Of a stretch of 64,000 bases of DNA, positions 47,216 to 56,388 are shown in pieces (the first letter of the stretch is position 1; the number at the start of each line of letters is the position of its first letter). Source of the stretch: Jiella avicenniae (lineage in GTDB: Bacteria > Pseudomonadota > Alphaproteobacteria > Rhizobiales > Rhizobiaceae). The notes below the pieces were generated by a model. The model was given only the letters and a program-made list of their open reading frames with translations, did not search any database and had not been told where the DNA came from. The position numbers and the translations under genes were made by a program. The stretch is taken from assembly GCF_021390325.1 (NCBI RefSeq), contig NZ_JAJUWU010000011.1, forward strand, positions 1-64,000, read 5' to 3'.

Positions 47216-48598
47216 ATGCTCTCCAACTCCCTCGTCGAACTCGACAGGCAGCACCTGATCCATCCGCTCGCCTCGCCGCGCGGGCACGAGCGCAGCGGGG
47301 TGCGCGTCCTCGCCTCCGCCAAGGGCGCGACGCTGACCGACGGCGAAGGCCACCGGCTGCTCGACGGTTTCGCCGGCCTGTGGTGCGTCAACGCCGGCTA
47401 CGGACACGAAAGCGTCGTCGAGGCGGCGGCCGAGCAGATGCGCCGGCTGCCCTATGCCACCGGCTATTTCGACATGGGCTCGGAACCGGCGATCCGGCTC
47501 GCGGCCGAACTTGCCGAGCGGGCGCCGGGCGATCTCGACCACGTCTATTTCACGCTCGGCGGGTCGGATGCGGTGGACAGCACGATCCGCTTCATCCGCT
47601 ACTACAACCACGCCCGCGGCACCCCGCAGAAGGACCAGTTCATCTCGCTCGCGCAAGGGTTCCACGGCTCCTCGACGGCCGGCGCCGGGCTGACCGCCCT
47701 GCCGGGATTCCACTTCGGCTTCGGCGTGCCCTTCGACTGGCAGCACAAGATCTCGTCCCACTACGTCTATCGCAATCCCGTCGGCCAGGATCCGGCGGCG
47801 ATCATCGCCGCCTCGGTGGCCGAGCTGAGGGCCAAGGTCGAGGAGCTCGGCGCCGAGCGCGTCGCGGCCTTCTATGCCGAGCCGATCCAGGGGTCGGGCG
47901 GTGTGCTGGTGCCGCCAGCGGGATGGATGAAGGCGATGGCCGAGGCCTGCCGGGAGATGGACATCCTGTTCGTCGCCGACGAGGTGATCACCGCCTTCGG
48001 GCGGACCGGACCGCTTTTCGCCTCAGAGGACGAGGGCATCGTTCCGGACTTCATCACCGTCGCGAAGGGGCTGACCTCCGGCTACGCGCCGCTCGGCGCC
48101 GTGCTGATGGCCGATCACGTCTACCAGGCCATCGCCGACGGCGCCGGCGAAGCGCTGATCGGCCATGGCTACACCTATTCCGGCCACCCGGTCAGCGCCG
48201 CGGTCGGCCTGGCGGTGCTGCGGCTGTACGAAGACGGCGGCCTCTTGGAAAACGGCCGCAAGGCCGGCGCGCGGCTGATGGCCGGGCTGCACGGTCTGTC
48301 CGACCATCCGCTGGTCGGCGACGTCCGGGGTCGCGGCATGCTGGCGGCGATCGAACTCGTCACCGACAAGGCGGCGAAGACGCCGCTGCCGGCCGCCGCC
48401 GAGGCCTCCCGGCGGATCTTCGACCGGGCCTATCGCGCCGGCCTGATCGTCCGCGCCTTCGCCAACGGCGCGATCGGGTTCGCGCCGCCTCTGTGCTGCA
48501 CGCCCGAGGAGATCGACGAGATGGTCGCGCGCACCCTCCGCGTCCTCGACGAGACGCTCGACGATCCGGACGTGCGCTCGGCGATGACGGGCGCCTGA
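47216..48598 (+). CDS. Class III omega-aminotransferase (aspartate aminotransferase family)
   Basis: The 460-residue PLP enzyme transfers a terminal amino group to pyruvate or a keto acid. Key elements: the start HLIHPLASPRGHERSGVRVL typical of putrescine/beta-alanine-pyruvate types, the cofactor Asp in VADEVITAFGRTG (D255), and the Schiff-base Lys K284 in VAKGLTSGYAPLGAV. The product of an omega-amine would be a semialdehyde, which fits the GabD enzyme nearby. CGGAGAA precedes the ATG. Confidence 0.92.
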   Translation: MLSNSLVELDRQHLIHPLASPRGHERSGVRVLASAKGATLTDGEGHRLLDGFAGLWCVNAGYGHESVVEAAAEQMRRLPYATGYFDMGSEPAIRLAAELAERAPGDLDHVYFTLGGSDAVDSTIRFIRYYNHARGTPQKDQFISLAQGFHGSSTAGAGLTALPGFHFGFGVPFDWQHKISSHYVYRNPVGQDPAAIIAASVAELRAKVEELGAERVAAFYAEPIQGSGGVLVPPAGWMKAMAEACREMDILFVADEVITAFGRTGPLFASEDEGIVPDFITVAKGLTSGYAPLGAVLMADHVYQAIADGAGEALIGHGYTYSGHPVSAAVGLAVLRLYEDGGLLENGRKAGARLMAGLHGLSDHPLVGDVRGRGMLAAIELVTDKAAKTPLPAAAEASRRIFDRAYRAGLIVRAFANGAIGFAPPLCCTPEEIDEMVARTLRVLDETLDDPDVRSAMTGA

Positions 48599-48603
48599 GC
48601 GCC

Positions 48604-49533
48604 GTGGCGCTGCTCTACCTCTCCGGCGCCGAGCGCGCCGCCGTCTGGCGGCCGATCTTCGAGCGCGAGTTGCCGGACGTGCCGTTCCTCGACGGCGAGG
48701 CGGCGGTCGCAGATCCCCGGGACGTCCGCTTCATCGCCGCCTGGACGCTGCCGGCGGGCATCGTCGAGCGCTACCCCGGGCTCGAGATGATCCTGTCGGT
48801 CGGCGCCGGCGTCGATCAGCTCGATTTCGCCGCCCTGCCGGAACAGGTGGCGGTGGCGCGGATGATCACCCCGTCGATCGGCGAGATGATGCGCGACTAC
48901 ACGCTGCTCGGCGTCCTGGCGATGCATCGCCAGCTGCCGCGCTACCTGGACCAGCAGCGGCAGAAAGTCTGGAAGGCCGGCCCGGTGGAACTGGCCCGCC
49001 GCCGGCGGGTCGGCGTCCTCGGGCTCGGACAGCTCGGCCGCGCGACGATCGATGCGCTGCTGCCGCTGGGGTTCCAACTGGCCGGCTGGTCCCGCACACC
49101 GCGGACGATCGCCGGGGTGGAGACGTTTGCGGGAACGGCCGGGCTGCGGCCGTTCCTTTCGCGCACCGACATCCTGGTCTGCCTGCTGCCGCTGACGCCC
49201 GAGACCGAGAACATCCTCGACGCCGATCTCTTCGACGCGCTGCCCGAAGGCGCATGCCTGGTTCACGCCGGTCGCGGCCGGCATCTGGACCATGACGCGC
49301 TGCTCGCGGCCCTGGATCGCGGCCGGCTTGCCGACGCCTTCCTCGACGTGACGGACCCCGAGCCGCTGCCGGCCGAGCACCGCCTCTGGACCCATCCGCA
49401 GGTGATCCTGACGCCGCATGTGGCCACCGTGACCGACTTCGAGGAAGGGGCGGTCTGCGCCGTCGAGTGCATCCGCGCGCATCTGGCCGGTCGCCCCGTG
49501 CCGGGCCGCGTCGACAGAGCTAAGGGTTACTGA
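48604..49533 (+). CDS. D-2-hydroxyacid dehydrogenase (glyoxylate/hydroxypyruvate reductase A type)
   Basis: The 309-residue product (GTG start 6 bases after the aminotransferase stop) has ILSVGAGVDQLD, the NAD-binding VGVLGLGQLGRATIDAL, and CLLPLTPETENILDADLF. The catalytic Arg would be in HAGRGRHLDHDAL, the Glu in DVTDPEPLPAEHRLW and the His in LTPHVATVT. GhrA-type enzymes reduce glyoxylate or hydroxypyruvate. Here it could reduce a keto acid from the preceding transamination. Last gene of the operon. Confidence 0.9.
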   Translation: MALLYLSGAERAAVWRPIFERELPDVPFLDGEAAVADPRDVRFIAAWTLPAGIVERYPGLEMILSVGAGVDQLDFAALPEQVAVARMITPSIGEMMRDYTLLGVLAMHRQLPRYLDQQRQKVWKAGPVELARRRRVGVLGLGQLGRATIDALLPLGFQLAGWSRTPRTIAGVETFAGTAGLRPFLSRTDILVCLLPLTPETENILDADLFDALPEGACLVHAGRGRHLDHDALLAALDRGRLADAFLDVTDPEPLPAEHRLWTHPQVILTPHVATVTDFEEGAVCAVECIRAHLAGRPVPGRVDRAKGY

Positions 49534-49807
49534 TTAGGCACTGCGGAAAATATCGCCACGGGCGCGATTTCAAAACAAAATGCCGCGGCGACGGGGCGTT
49601 TCGGGTTTTCTTGGATCGCAGTCCTGCGACAGTCTGGTGGAGGACGGCGACCGCAGGCGGCAGAAAGCCCGACAGGGCCGTGGACTGCACGTCGAAGACC
49701 CCGGGGTCCGCAACATCCCTCGGGACAAATCAAGGTCTGCCATCACGGAACAATATGCCGTTCGACTTTCGCGGCGCCGAGGTCGTACGTGCAGAGGAGC
49801 GCATCGC
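49534..49807. other. Intergenic region with candidate Lrp-type site and promoter
   Basis: No gene is supported in these 274 bases. A strong dyad (site C) is at 49746-49760, and a weaker look-alike, CGGAAAATATCGCCA, at 49544-49558. The stretch is more AT-rich than its neighbours. It precedes the HAD-ABC transporter operon. Confidence 0.5.
49746..49760 (-). promoter_or_regulatory. Candidate Lrp-type operator (site C)
   Basis: Read on the minus strand the site is CGGCATATTGTTCCG, identical at 13 of 15 positions to site A upstream of the Lrp gene (56290-56304), and it keeps the CGG...CCG symmetry. It lies 48 bases before the HAD gene that leads the ABC importer operon. Confidence 0.6.
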
Positions 49808-50515
49808 GTGGACAAAGCACTGACCCATTTCAAGGTGTTGACGTTCGACGTCGTCGGGACCCTGATCGACTTCGAGGCGGGACTGACCGGCGGTCTGGAG
49901 GCCATCGCGGCGGACCATGGCCTCACCGTCGACGGCGAAGCGGCGCTGGCGATCTACGGGCAATGCCGCCGCGACGCGGAGGCCGGCAAGTTCCCCGACG
50001 ACGTCGCCCGCTGCTACGGCGTCATCGCCGCGAGGACCGGTCTGCCGCGAGGGCCGGAGCAGGGTGCGCGGATGGTCGAGGCGGTCGCGGCCTCTCCGGC
50101 CTTTGCCGACAGCGTCGAGGCGCTGTCGCGGCTGTCCCGAAGGTTCAAGCTCGTCGCCATGACCAATGCCCAGCGCTGGGCCTTCGAACGCTATGCGGAG
50201 GTGCTCGGACGGCCGTTCTACAAGGGCTTCACCACCGACGACACGGGCACCGAGAAGCCCGATCCGGCCTTCTTCGACTTCGTCCTCGCCGATCTGGCGA
50301 AAGACGGTTTCGGCAAGGCCGACATCCTGCATGTCGCCCAGAGCCAATATCACGACATCGGCATCTCGCGGCAGCTCGGCCTGACCAATTGCTGGATCGA
50401 GCGGCGGCACGGGCGCCCCGGCAGCGGCGGCACGATCGCCCCGGAGAGCTTCACCCGGCCGGACTTCCATTTCACGTCGCTCGCCGCACTGGCGGATGCC
50501 GTCGAAGCGCAGTGA
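49808..50515 (+). CDS. HAD superfamily protein, haloacid dehalogenase type II group (HVAQS subfamily)
   Basis: The 235-residue product has the nucleophile in LTFDVVGTLIDF (D14), MTNAQRW, and GTEKPDPAFFDFVL with the Lys. Instead of the dehalogenase S-x-N-x-x-D motif it has ILHVAQSQYHDIG, a recurrent variant in this group, so it is probably not a 2-haloacid dehalogenase. The GTG start follows GAGGAG at 7 bases. It precedes the ABC transporter genes by 63 bases and probably shares their transcript. It is a second, distant paralogue of the HAD at 44090. Confidence 0.85.
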   Translation: MDKALTHFKVLTFDVVGTLIDFEAGLTGGLEAIAADHGLTVDGEAALAIYGQCRRDAEAGKFPDDVARCYGVIAARTGLPRGPEQGARMVEAVAASPAFADSVEALSRLSRRFKLVAMTNAQRWAFERYAEVLGRPFYKGFTTDDTGTEKPDPAFFDFVLADLAKDGFGKADILHVAQSQYHDIGISRQLGLTNCWIERRHGRPGSGGTIAPESFTRPDFHFTSLAALADAVEAQ

Positions 50516-50578
50516 GATCTTCTCCAATCCCGCACCAAGACGGGCTCGCCACCTGCTGACACGAAAAGGGGTCGACGC

Positions 50579-52192
50579 ATGAGCCATGACACTGTGACGA
50601 ACTGGACCGGTCGCGACGATGCGATGGTCGAGCATGCCATCCGCCGCGGAGCCACCCGCCGCGACCTCCTGCGCCTGTTGATGGCGAGCGGCATCGGCCT
50701 TGCCGCCGGCGGCACGATCATCGGCCGCGCCACACGGGCCTTTGCCGAGACGCCGAAATCCGGCGGCTCGATCACGGCCGCCGGCTGGTCGGCCTCCACG
50801 GCCGATACGCTCGATCCCGCCAAGGGCTCGCTGTCGACCGACTACGTCCGCGCCTGCGCCTTCTACAACCGCCTGACGTTCCTCGAAGAGGGCGGCGACG
50901 TGCGCATGGAGCTCGCCGACAAGCTCGAGACGCAGGACGCCAAGACCTGGACGCTGACGCTGCGCCCCGACGTGACCTTCCACGACGGCAAGACGCTCAC
51001 CACCGACGACGTCATCTATTCCCTGCAGCGCCACAAGGACCCGGCCGTCGGCTCCAAGGTCAACGCCATGGCCAAGCAGATGGAGAGCTTCAAGAAGGTC
51101 GACGACAAGGTGATGGAGATCGTGCTGAGCGCTCCCAACGCCGATCTGCCGATCATCCTGGCGCTGCACCACTTCATGATCATCGCCGACGGCACGACCG
51201 ATTTTTCGACCGCCAACGGAACCGGCGCCTTCAAGTGCGAGGTCTTCGAGCCCGGCGTGCGCTCCGTCGGCGTGAAGAACGAGAACTACTGGAAGGACCA
51301 GCTTCCCTATCTCGACAGTTTCGAATTCATCGCGATTTCCGACGAGCCGGCCCGCATCAACGCGCTGCTTTCAGGTGATATCGCGCTGGCGGCGGCGATC
51401 AATCCGCGGTCGATGCGACGTCTGGACGGCGTGGACGGCGTCAGCCTCTCGCAGACGACGTCCGGCAACTATACCGATCTCAACGTCCGACTCGACATGG
51501 ATCCGGGCGACAAAGCCGGCTTCGTCGAGGGTATGAAGTATCTGATCAACCGCGAGGTGATCAAACGCTCGATTTTGCGCGATCTGGCGGTGGTGGCCAA
51601 CGACCAGCCGATTTCGCCCAACGACAAATATTACAACAAAGAGCTCCCGGCGAAGGAATACGACCCGGACAAGGCGAAAAGTCTGTTCGAAAAGGCTGGC
51701 GTGCTCGGCCAGACCATCCCGATCATCACCTCGGATGCGCCGAACTCGGCTGTCGACATGGCCACCGTCGTGCAGCAGGCCGGCCAGGAGATCGGCATGC
51801 CGTTCGACGTTCAGCGCGTTCCTTCCGATGGCTACTGGTCGAATTACTGGCTGAAAGCGCCCATCCATTTCGGCAACATCAATCCGCGGCCGACGCCCGA
51901 TATCCTGTTCTCGCTGCTCTACGCCTCGGACGCGCCGTGGAACGAGAGCCACTACAAGTCCGAGAAGTTCGACAAGATGCTGGTCGAGGCGCGCGGCTCG
52001 CTCGACGAAGCCAAGCGCAAGGCGATCTACGACGAGATGCAGGTGATGGTCTCCGAGGAGGCCGGCACGATCATTCCGGTGTGGATCTCCAACGTCGACG
52101 CCCTTTCCTCCAAATTGAAGGGTATGCGCGCGAACCCGCTCGGCGGCATGATGGGCTATGCCTTCGCCGAGTACGTCTGGCTCGACGACTGA
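50579..52192 (+). CDS. Peptide/opine-type ABC transporter substrate-binding protein (family 5)
   Basis: The 537-residue product carries a Tat-like signal (TRRDLLRLLMASGIGLAAGG, residues 21-40, cleaved near RAFAETP) and a family 5 binding-protein fold with DTLDPAKGSLSTDYVRACAFYNRLTF, LRPDVTFHDGKTLTTDDVIYSLQRHKDP and GTGAFKCEVFEPGVR. Family 5 proteins bind di- and oligopeptides, opines, nickel or other amines. It is the first transporter gene, followed by a hairpin and two permeases. AAGGGG precedes the ATG. Confidence 0.92.
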   Translation: MSHDTVTNWTGRDDAMVEHAIRRGATRRDLLRLLMASGIGLAAGGTIIGRATRAFAETPKSGGSITAAGWSASTADTLDPAKGSLSTDYVRACAFYNRLTFLEEGGDVRMELADKLETQDAKTWTLTLRPDVTFHDGKTLTTDDVIYSLQRHKDPAVGSKVNAMAKQMESFKKVDDKVMEIVLSAPNADLPIILALHHFMIIADGTTDFSTANGTGAFKCEVFEPGVRSVGVKNENYWKDQLPYLDSFEFIAISDEPARINALLSGDIALAAAINPRSMRRLDGVDGVSLSQTTSGNYTDLNVRLDMDPGDKAGFVEGMKYLINREVIKRSILRDLAVVANDQPISPNDKYYNKELPAKEYDPDKAKSLFEKAGVLGQTIPIITSDAPNSAVDMATVVQQAGQEIGMPFDVQRVPSDGYWSNYWLKAPIHFGNINPRPTPDILFSLLYASDAPWNESHYKSEKFDKMLVEARGSLDEAKRKAIYDEMQVMVSEEAGTIIPVWISNVDALSSKLKGMRANPLGGMMGYAFAEYVWLDD

Positions 52193-52205
52193 TCCTCCGA
52201 CCTTT

Positions 52206-52230
52206 CGGCCGGGCGCTCTTCGCCCGGCCG
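52206..52230 (+). terminator. Perfect hairpin between binding-protein and permease genes
   Basis: CGGCCGGGCG and CGCCCGGCCG form a perfect 10-bp stem around CTCTT, 14 bases after the binding-protein stop, followed by GTTCATTCATT. Such hairpins commonly stabilise the binding-protein message or partly terminate transcription, giving more binding protein than permease. Confidence 0.7.
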
Positions 52231-52267
52231 TTCATTCATTCGCGGATCACGGGGAGCCGTCGCCATC

Positions 52268-53224
52268 ATGAATGCCCTCATCGCGCGACTTGTCGCCAAG
52301 CGCCTGGGGATCATGCTGATCTCTCTCCTGGTCGTCGCCTTCGCGGTGTTCTTCGCCACCGAGCTTCTTCCCGGCGACGTCGCCCAGATCCTGCTCGGCC
52401 AGGCCGCGACGCCGGAGGCCGTAGCCGGCCTCCGCAAGTCGATGCATCTCGACCAGCCGGCCTTCCTGCGGTTCTTGTACTGGCTCGGCGGGCTCCTGAC
52501 CGGCGATCTCGGGCGCTCCTATGCCAACAATCGCGAGGTCGCGGATCTCATCGCGGGACGGCTGGCGAATTCGCTCGAACTCGCCTTCGTCACGACGCTG
52601 TTCTCGGTGCCCATCGCCCTCACCCTCGGCATCACCGCGGCGATGTTCCGGGGGTCGACCTACGACCGGCTGGTCCTGGTCTTCACCGTTTCGGTGATCT
52701 CGATCCCCGAATTCATGGTGGCGACGCTCGCCGTCATGATCTTTGCGGTCTACCTGAAATGGTTGCCGGCCCTGTCGGTCGCCAGTGATGTCGAAGGACT
52801 CGGCGAGCTCCTGCGGATCTACGCGATGCCGGTCATCACACTGTCCTTCGTCGTCTCGGCGCAGATGATCCGGATGACGCGTGCGGCGGTGATCGACACC
52901 CTCGACACCGCCTATGTCGAGATGGCTCTGCTCAAGGGCGCATCGCGCCGGCGGATCGTGCTGAGACATGCGCTGCCGAACGCGCTCGGCCCGATCGTCA
53001 ACGCCATGGCCCTGTCGCTCTCCTACCTGCTGGGCGGCGTCATCATCGTCGAGACGATCTTCAACTATCCGGGCGTGGCGAAACTGATGGTGGACGCGGT
53101 CTCCACCCGCGATCTTCCGCTCATCCAGTCCTGTGCGATGATCTTCTGCGTCAGCTATCTCCTTCTGATCCTGATCGCCGACCTCGTCGCGATCATGGCC
53201 AACCCGCGGCTGCGGAACCAATGA
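52268..53224 (+). CDS. ABC transporter permease (DppB type)
   Basis: The 318-residue inner-membrane protein has six hydrophobic segments, the N-terminal KRLGIMLISLLVVAFAVFFATELLPGDVAQILLG typical of DppB/OppB, and the EAA loop ALLKGASRRRIVLRHALPNALGPIVNAMA. It forms half of the importer channel. Its stop overlaps the next start by 4 bases (ATGA), indicating coupled translation with the second permease. Confidence 0.94.
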   Translation: MNALIARLVAKRLGIMLISLLVVAFAVFFATELLPGDVAQILLGQAATPEAVAGLRKSMHLDQPAFLRFLYWLGGLLTGDLGRSYANNREVADLIAGRLANSLELAFVTTLFSVPIALTLGITAAMFRGSTYDRLVLVFTVSVISIPEFMVATLAVMIFAVYLKWLPALSVASDVEGLGELLRIYAMPVITLSFVVSAQMIRMTRAAVIDTLDTAYVEMALLKGASRRRIVLRHALPNALGPIVNAMALSLSYLLGGVIIVETIFNYPGVAKLMVDAVSTRDLPLIQSCAMIFCVSYLLLILIADLVAIMANPRLRNQ

Positions 53225-54072
53225 CGATGACGACGACAGCTTCCGCCCGCAAAGGTCGCTTCGGCTGGCACATGAACGCCGTCGGCATCATCGGCGCCGC
53301 GATCATCCTGTTCTGGATGGTGGTGGCGATCGCTGCGCCCTGGATCAGCCCCTATCCGGTCGGCCAAATCGTCGATTTCGACTATTACGGGCCGATGTCG
53401 GCGCAGTTCTGGCTCGGCACCGACTATCTCGGCCGCGACATGCTGTCCCGCGTCTTGATGGGCGCGCGCTACACCGTCGGCATCTCACTTGCCGCCGTCG
53501 CCATCGCCTGTTTCGTCGGGGTGACGCTCGGGATGATCGCGGCGGTCGTCGGAGGGTGGTTCGACGCGATCCTGTCACGCTTCCTCGACGCGCTGAACTC
53601 GCTTCCCTCCCTGATGTTCGGCCTCGTCGTGGTCGCCGCGGTCGGCAGCTCGATGACAGTGCTCGTCCTGACGATCGCCGTGCTCTACGCGCCCGGCAGT
53701 TACCGTTTCGCCCGGGCGCTCGCCGTCAACGTCAATGCCATGGACTTCGTCACGGTGGCGCGGGCGCGCGGCGAAGGCACCATCTACACGATCCGCGAGG
53801 AGATCTTCCCGAACATCATCGGCCCGGTTCTGGCCGATTTCGGCCTGCGCTTCGTCTTCATCGTGCTGCTGCTCTCCGGTCTGTCCTTTCTCGGACTCGG
53901 CGTTCAGCCGCCGAACGCGGATTGGGGCGCGCTGGTGCGCGAGAACATCGGCGGGCTGTCATTCGGGGCTCCGGCGGTGATCATGCCCTCGATCGCCATC
54001 GCCAGCCTGACGATCTCGGTCAACATGCTGATCGACAACCTTCCCCGGCGGATCCGCGACAGGAGCGAATGA
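53221..54072 (+). CDS. ABC transporter permease (DppC type)
   Basis: The 283-residue inner-membrane protein starts with a short cytoplasmic tail and the WHMNAVGIIGAAIILFWMVVAIAAPWISPY segment, followed by GTDYLGRDMLSRVLMGARYTVGISL, the DppC signature, and the EAA loop ARARGEGTIYTIREEIFPNIIGPVLADFG. It pairs with the DppB-type permease. The next gene starts within its last codons. Confidence 0.94.
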   Translation: MTMTTTASARKGRFGWHMNAVGIIGAAIILFWMVVAIAAPWISPYPVGQIVDFDYYGPMSAQFWLGTDYLGRDMLSRVLMGARYTVGISLAAVAIACFVGVTLGMIAAVVGGWFDAILSRFLDALNSLPSLMFGLVVVAAVGSSMTVLVLTIAVLYAPGSYRFARALAVNVNAMDFVTVARARGEGTIYTIREEIFPNIIGPVLADFGLRFVFIVLLLSGLSFLGLGVQPPNADWGALVRENIGGLSFGAPAVIMPSIAIASLTISVNMLIDNLPRRIRDRSE

Positions 54073-55733
54073 TGGGCAACGTCGTCGAAATCCGCGATCT
54101 GCACGTCAGCGCCAGGACCGATTCCGGCCGCACGGTCGAGATCATCAAGGGCGTCGACCTGAACGTCGGCGCGGGCGAGATGGTCGCCCTCATCGGCGAA
54201 AGCGGCTCGGGCAAGACGACGATCGCCCTGACGCTACTCGGCCACACGCGCACGGGCTGTTCGATCCGAAAGGGTTCGGTCCGTGTCGCCGGCCGGGACG
54301 TCGTGGCGATGTCGGGGGCCGAGCGGCGGCGGCTGCGCGGCCGGCAGGTCGCCTATGTGCCGCAATCGGCAGCGGCGGCCTTCAATCCCTCGCAGACCAT
54401 CATGGACCAGGTCGTCGAGGTCGCGAAGATCCACCAGCTGATGCCGATGGAAGAAGCCCGGCAGAAGGCGATCGGGCTGTTCCGCGCCCTGGCGCTGCCC
54501 GATCCCGAGACGATCGGCCTGCGCTATCCGCATCAGGTGTCGGGCGGGCAGCTGCAGCGTCTTGCCGCCGCCATGGCGCTGATCGCCGATCCCGAGGTGA
54601 TGGTGTTCGACGAACCCACCACGGCGCTCGACGTCACCACCCAGATCGAGGTGCTGCGGGCCTTCAAGTCGGTGATGCGCGAACGCGGCATGGCGGGCGT
54701 CTACGTCTCGCACGATCTCGCCGTCGTTGCCCAGATCGCCGACCGCATCGTCGTCCTGAAGGGCGGCGAGGTGCAGGAGGAGGGCGCCACCGAGCAGATC
54801 GTCACGGCGCCGAAGCACGGCTACACCAGGGCGCTGATCGACGCCTTCCATCCGAGGCCGCACGAGGCCGCAGCGACGGAGCGGCCCGGTCCGGAGACGC
54901 CCGTCCTGGAAGTGACGAACCTCACCGCCGGCTACGGCGCGATCGGCCGGGACGGCCGGCCGGAATATCTCGCGCTGAAGGACGTGAGCTTCCGCCTCGA
55001 GCGGGGCAGGAGCCTCGGGGTGATCGGCGAATCCGGCAGCGGCAAGTCGACCCTGGCGCGGGCGATCGCGGGCCTGCTGCCGCCGGCGATCGGCCAGATC
55101 AGGATGGACGGGGTGGAACTCGGGCGACGCACGAAAGACCGCTCGAAGGAGGATCTGCGCAAGCTGCAGATCGTCTTCCAGCTGGCCGACACGGCGCTCA
55201 ATCCCAACCGCTCGGTGGGGGCGATCCTGTCACGACCGCTGACCTTCTATCACGGCACGCGGGGCCGCGAATGCGAGGCGGAGGTCGACCGGCTCCTCGA
55301 CATGGTCCGGCTGCCCAAGGCCTTGAAGCACCGGCTGCCGCCGGAACTGTCCGGCGGGCAGAAGCAGCGGGTCAACTTCGCCCGGGCCCTCGCCGCCAGG
55401 CCGGAGCTGATCCTGTGCGACGAGATCACCTCGGCGCTCGACACCGTGGTGGCCGCTGCGATCCTCGATCTCCTCGACGAACTGCAGCGCGAACTCGGCC
55501 TCACCTACGTGTTCGTCAGCCACGACCTGTCGACGGTGGAGGCGGTCTGCGACCGGGTGCTGGTGATGTATCAGGGCGAGAAGGTCGAGGAGATGCCGAC
55601 CTCGCGCATGAAGTCGGGCGCCGAGCATCCCTATTCGAAGCTCCTGATCGCCTCGGTTCCGCAGCTCGACACGGGGTGGCTGGACGGGCTGGACCGGGAG
55701 CGCGCGTCCCCCGGCGCCGAGGCCGGGCGCTGA
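54069..55733 (+). CDS. Dual ATP-binding protein of the peptide-type ABC transporter
   Basis: The 554-residue protein fuses two ATPases (DppD- and DppF-like) that power the importer. The first has Walker A GESGSGKT, signature VSGGQLQRL and Walker B VMVFDEPTTALD. The second, from about residue 280, has GESGSGKSTLA, LSGGQKQRVNFARAL and LILCDEITSALD. Two ATG codons lie in tandem; the second (54072) has the better spacing to AGGAG. A short conserved HPYSKLL segment near the end is the oligopeptide-transporter-specific extension. Confidence 0.94.
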   Translation: MMGNVVEIRDLHVSARTDSGRTVEIIKGVDLNVGAGEMVALIGESGSGKTTIALTLLGHTRTGCSIRKGSVRVAGRDVVAMSGAERRRLRGRQVAYVPQSAAAAFNPSQTIMDQVVEVAKIHQLMPMEEARQKAIGLFRALALPDPETIGLRYPHQVSGGQLQRLAAAMALIADPEVMVFDEPTTALDVTTQIEVLRAFKSVMRERGMAGVYVSHDLAVVAQIADRIVVLKGGEVQEEGATEQIVTAPKHGYTRALIDAFHPRPHEAAATERPGPETPVLEVTNLTAGYGAIGRDGRPEYLALKDVSFRLERGRSLGVIGESGSGKSTLARAIAGLLPPAIGQIRMDGVELGRRTKDRSKEDLRKLQIVFQLADTALNPNRSVGAILSRPLTFYHGTRGRECEAEVDRLLDMVRLPKALKHRLPPELSGGQKQRVNFARALAARPELILCDEITSALDTVVAAAILDLLDELQRELGLTYVFVSHDLSTVEAVCDRVLVMYQGEKVEEMPTSRMKSGAEHPYSKLLIASVPQLDTGWLDGLDRERASPGAEAGR

Positions 55734-55757
55734 CCGGGACGGCCCTTGCGACCGTCG

Positions 55758-56267
55758 TCAGGCCGAAAGCTTCTCGCCGAACAGGTTGTTCAGCGGCAGG
55801 TGGTTCTTGATGAAGGGCGACTTGATGACCACGAAGCTGAAATACTTGTCGATGCCGACGTCCTGATCGATCAGGTTCTCGATGATCGTCTGGTAGTGGA
55901 CGATCCCGGCGGTGATGAACTTCAGGAGATAATCGTAGCCGCCCGAGACCAGATGGCATTCGACGCAGGCGTCGATCTTCCTGACGGCGGCCTGGAACCG
56001 GTCGAAATCCACATGGCGGTGGTTCTTCAGCGTCACTTCGGTGAAGACCGTCAGGATCTCGCCGAGTTTGGCGATGTCGATCTGGGCGGAATAGCCGGTG
56101 ATGTAGCCCGCCGCCTGCAGCCGCTTCATCCGCGTCAGGCAGGGGCTCGGAGACAGGTTCACCAGTTCGGCGAGTTCGACGTTGGTGATGCGCCCGTTCT
56201 TCTGGAGCTCGCACAGGATCTTCACGTCGATCATGTCGAGCTTCATCCGCGTACCGGTGGTGAGCAT
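55758..56267 (-). CDS. Lrp/AsnC-family regulator of the catabolic cluster
   Basis: The 169-residue product has the Lrp helix-turn-helix (DMIDVKILCELQKNGRITNVELAELVNLSPSPCLTRMKRLQAAGYI) and a RAM domain with FTEVTLKNHRHVDFDRFQAAV and CVECHLVSGGYDYLLKFI. ATG 56265-56267 is preferred over the internal Met because GCGGAGAC precedes it. It diverges from a DAO-type oxidase, and the gap contains two copies of a 15-bp dyad. Similar dyads lie before other operons of the region, so this is the likely local regulator, probably responding to an amino acid made or used by these genes. Confidence 0.92.
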   Translation of the reverse strand: MLTTGTRMKLDMIDVKILCELQKNGRITNVELAELVNLSPSPCLTRMKRLQAAGYITGYSAQIDIAKLGEILTVFTEVTLKNHRHVDFDRFQAAVRKIDACVECHLVSGGYDYLLKFITAGIVHYQTIIENLIDQDVGIDKYFSFVVIKSPFIKNHLPLNNLFGEKLSA

Positions 56268-56289
56268 GTCGTCTCCGCTGCGAGGCTTA

Positions 56290-56304
56290 CGGCAGATTAT
56301 TCCG
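56290..56304. promoter_or_regulatory. Candidate Lrp-type operator (site A)
   Basis: CGGCAGATTATTCCG is a degenerate dyad with an AT-rich centre, the usual form of Lrp sites, 23 bases before the Lrp gene start. It is near-identical to site B 99 bases away and to site C at 49746-49760. Confidence 0.6.
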
Positions 56305-56388
56305 CCAGCTTGATCCGACTCCGTCCCACTGGCAAGCCGCCATCGGAGGAGACACCCGAAAATGAACTGCCGCTCCCTGCGCCGAACG

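Noticed and set aside
45896-48598. A single 900-codon fusion of a GNAT-region frame with the aminotransferase
   Set aside because: The upstream part of this frame is an Arg-rich shadow of the M20 and GNAT genes. The aminotransferase has its own ATG at 47216 with CGGAGAA before it.
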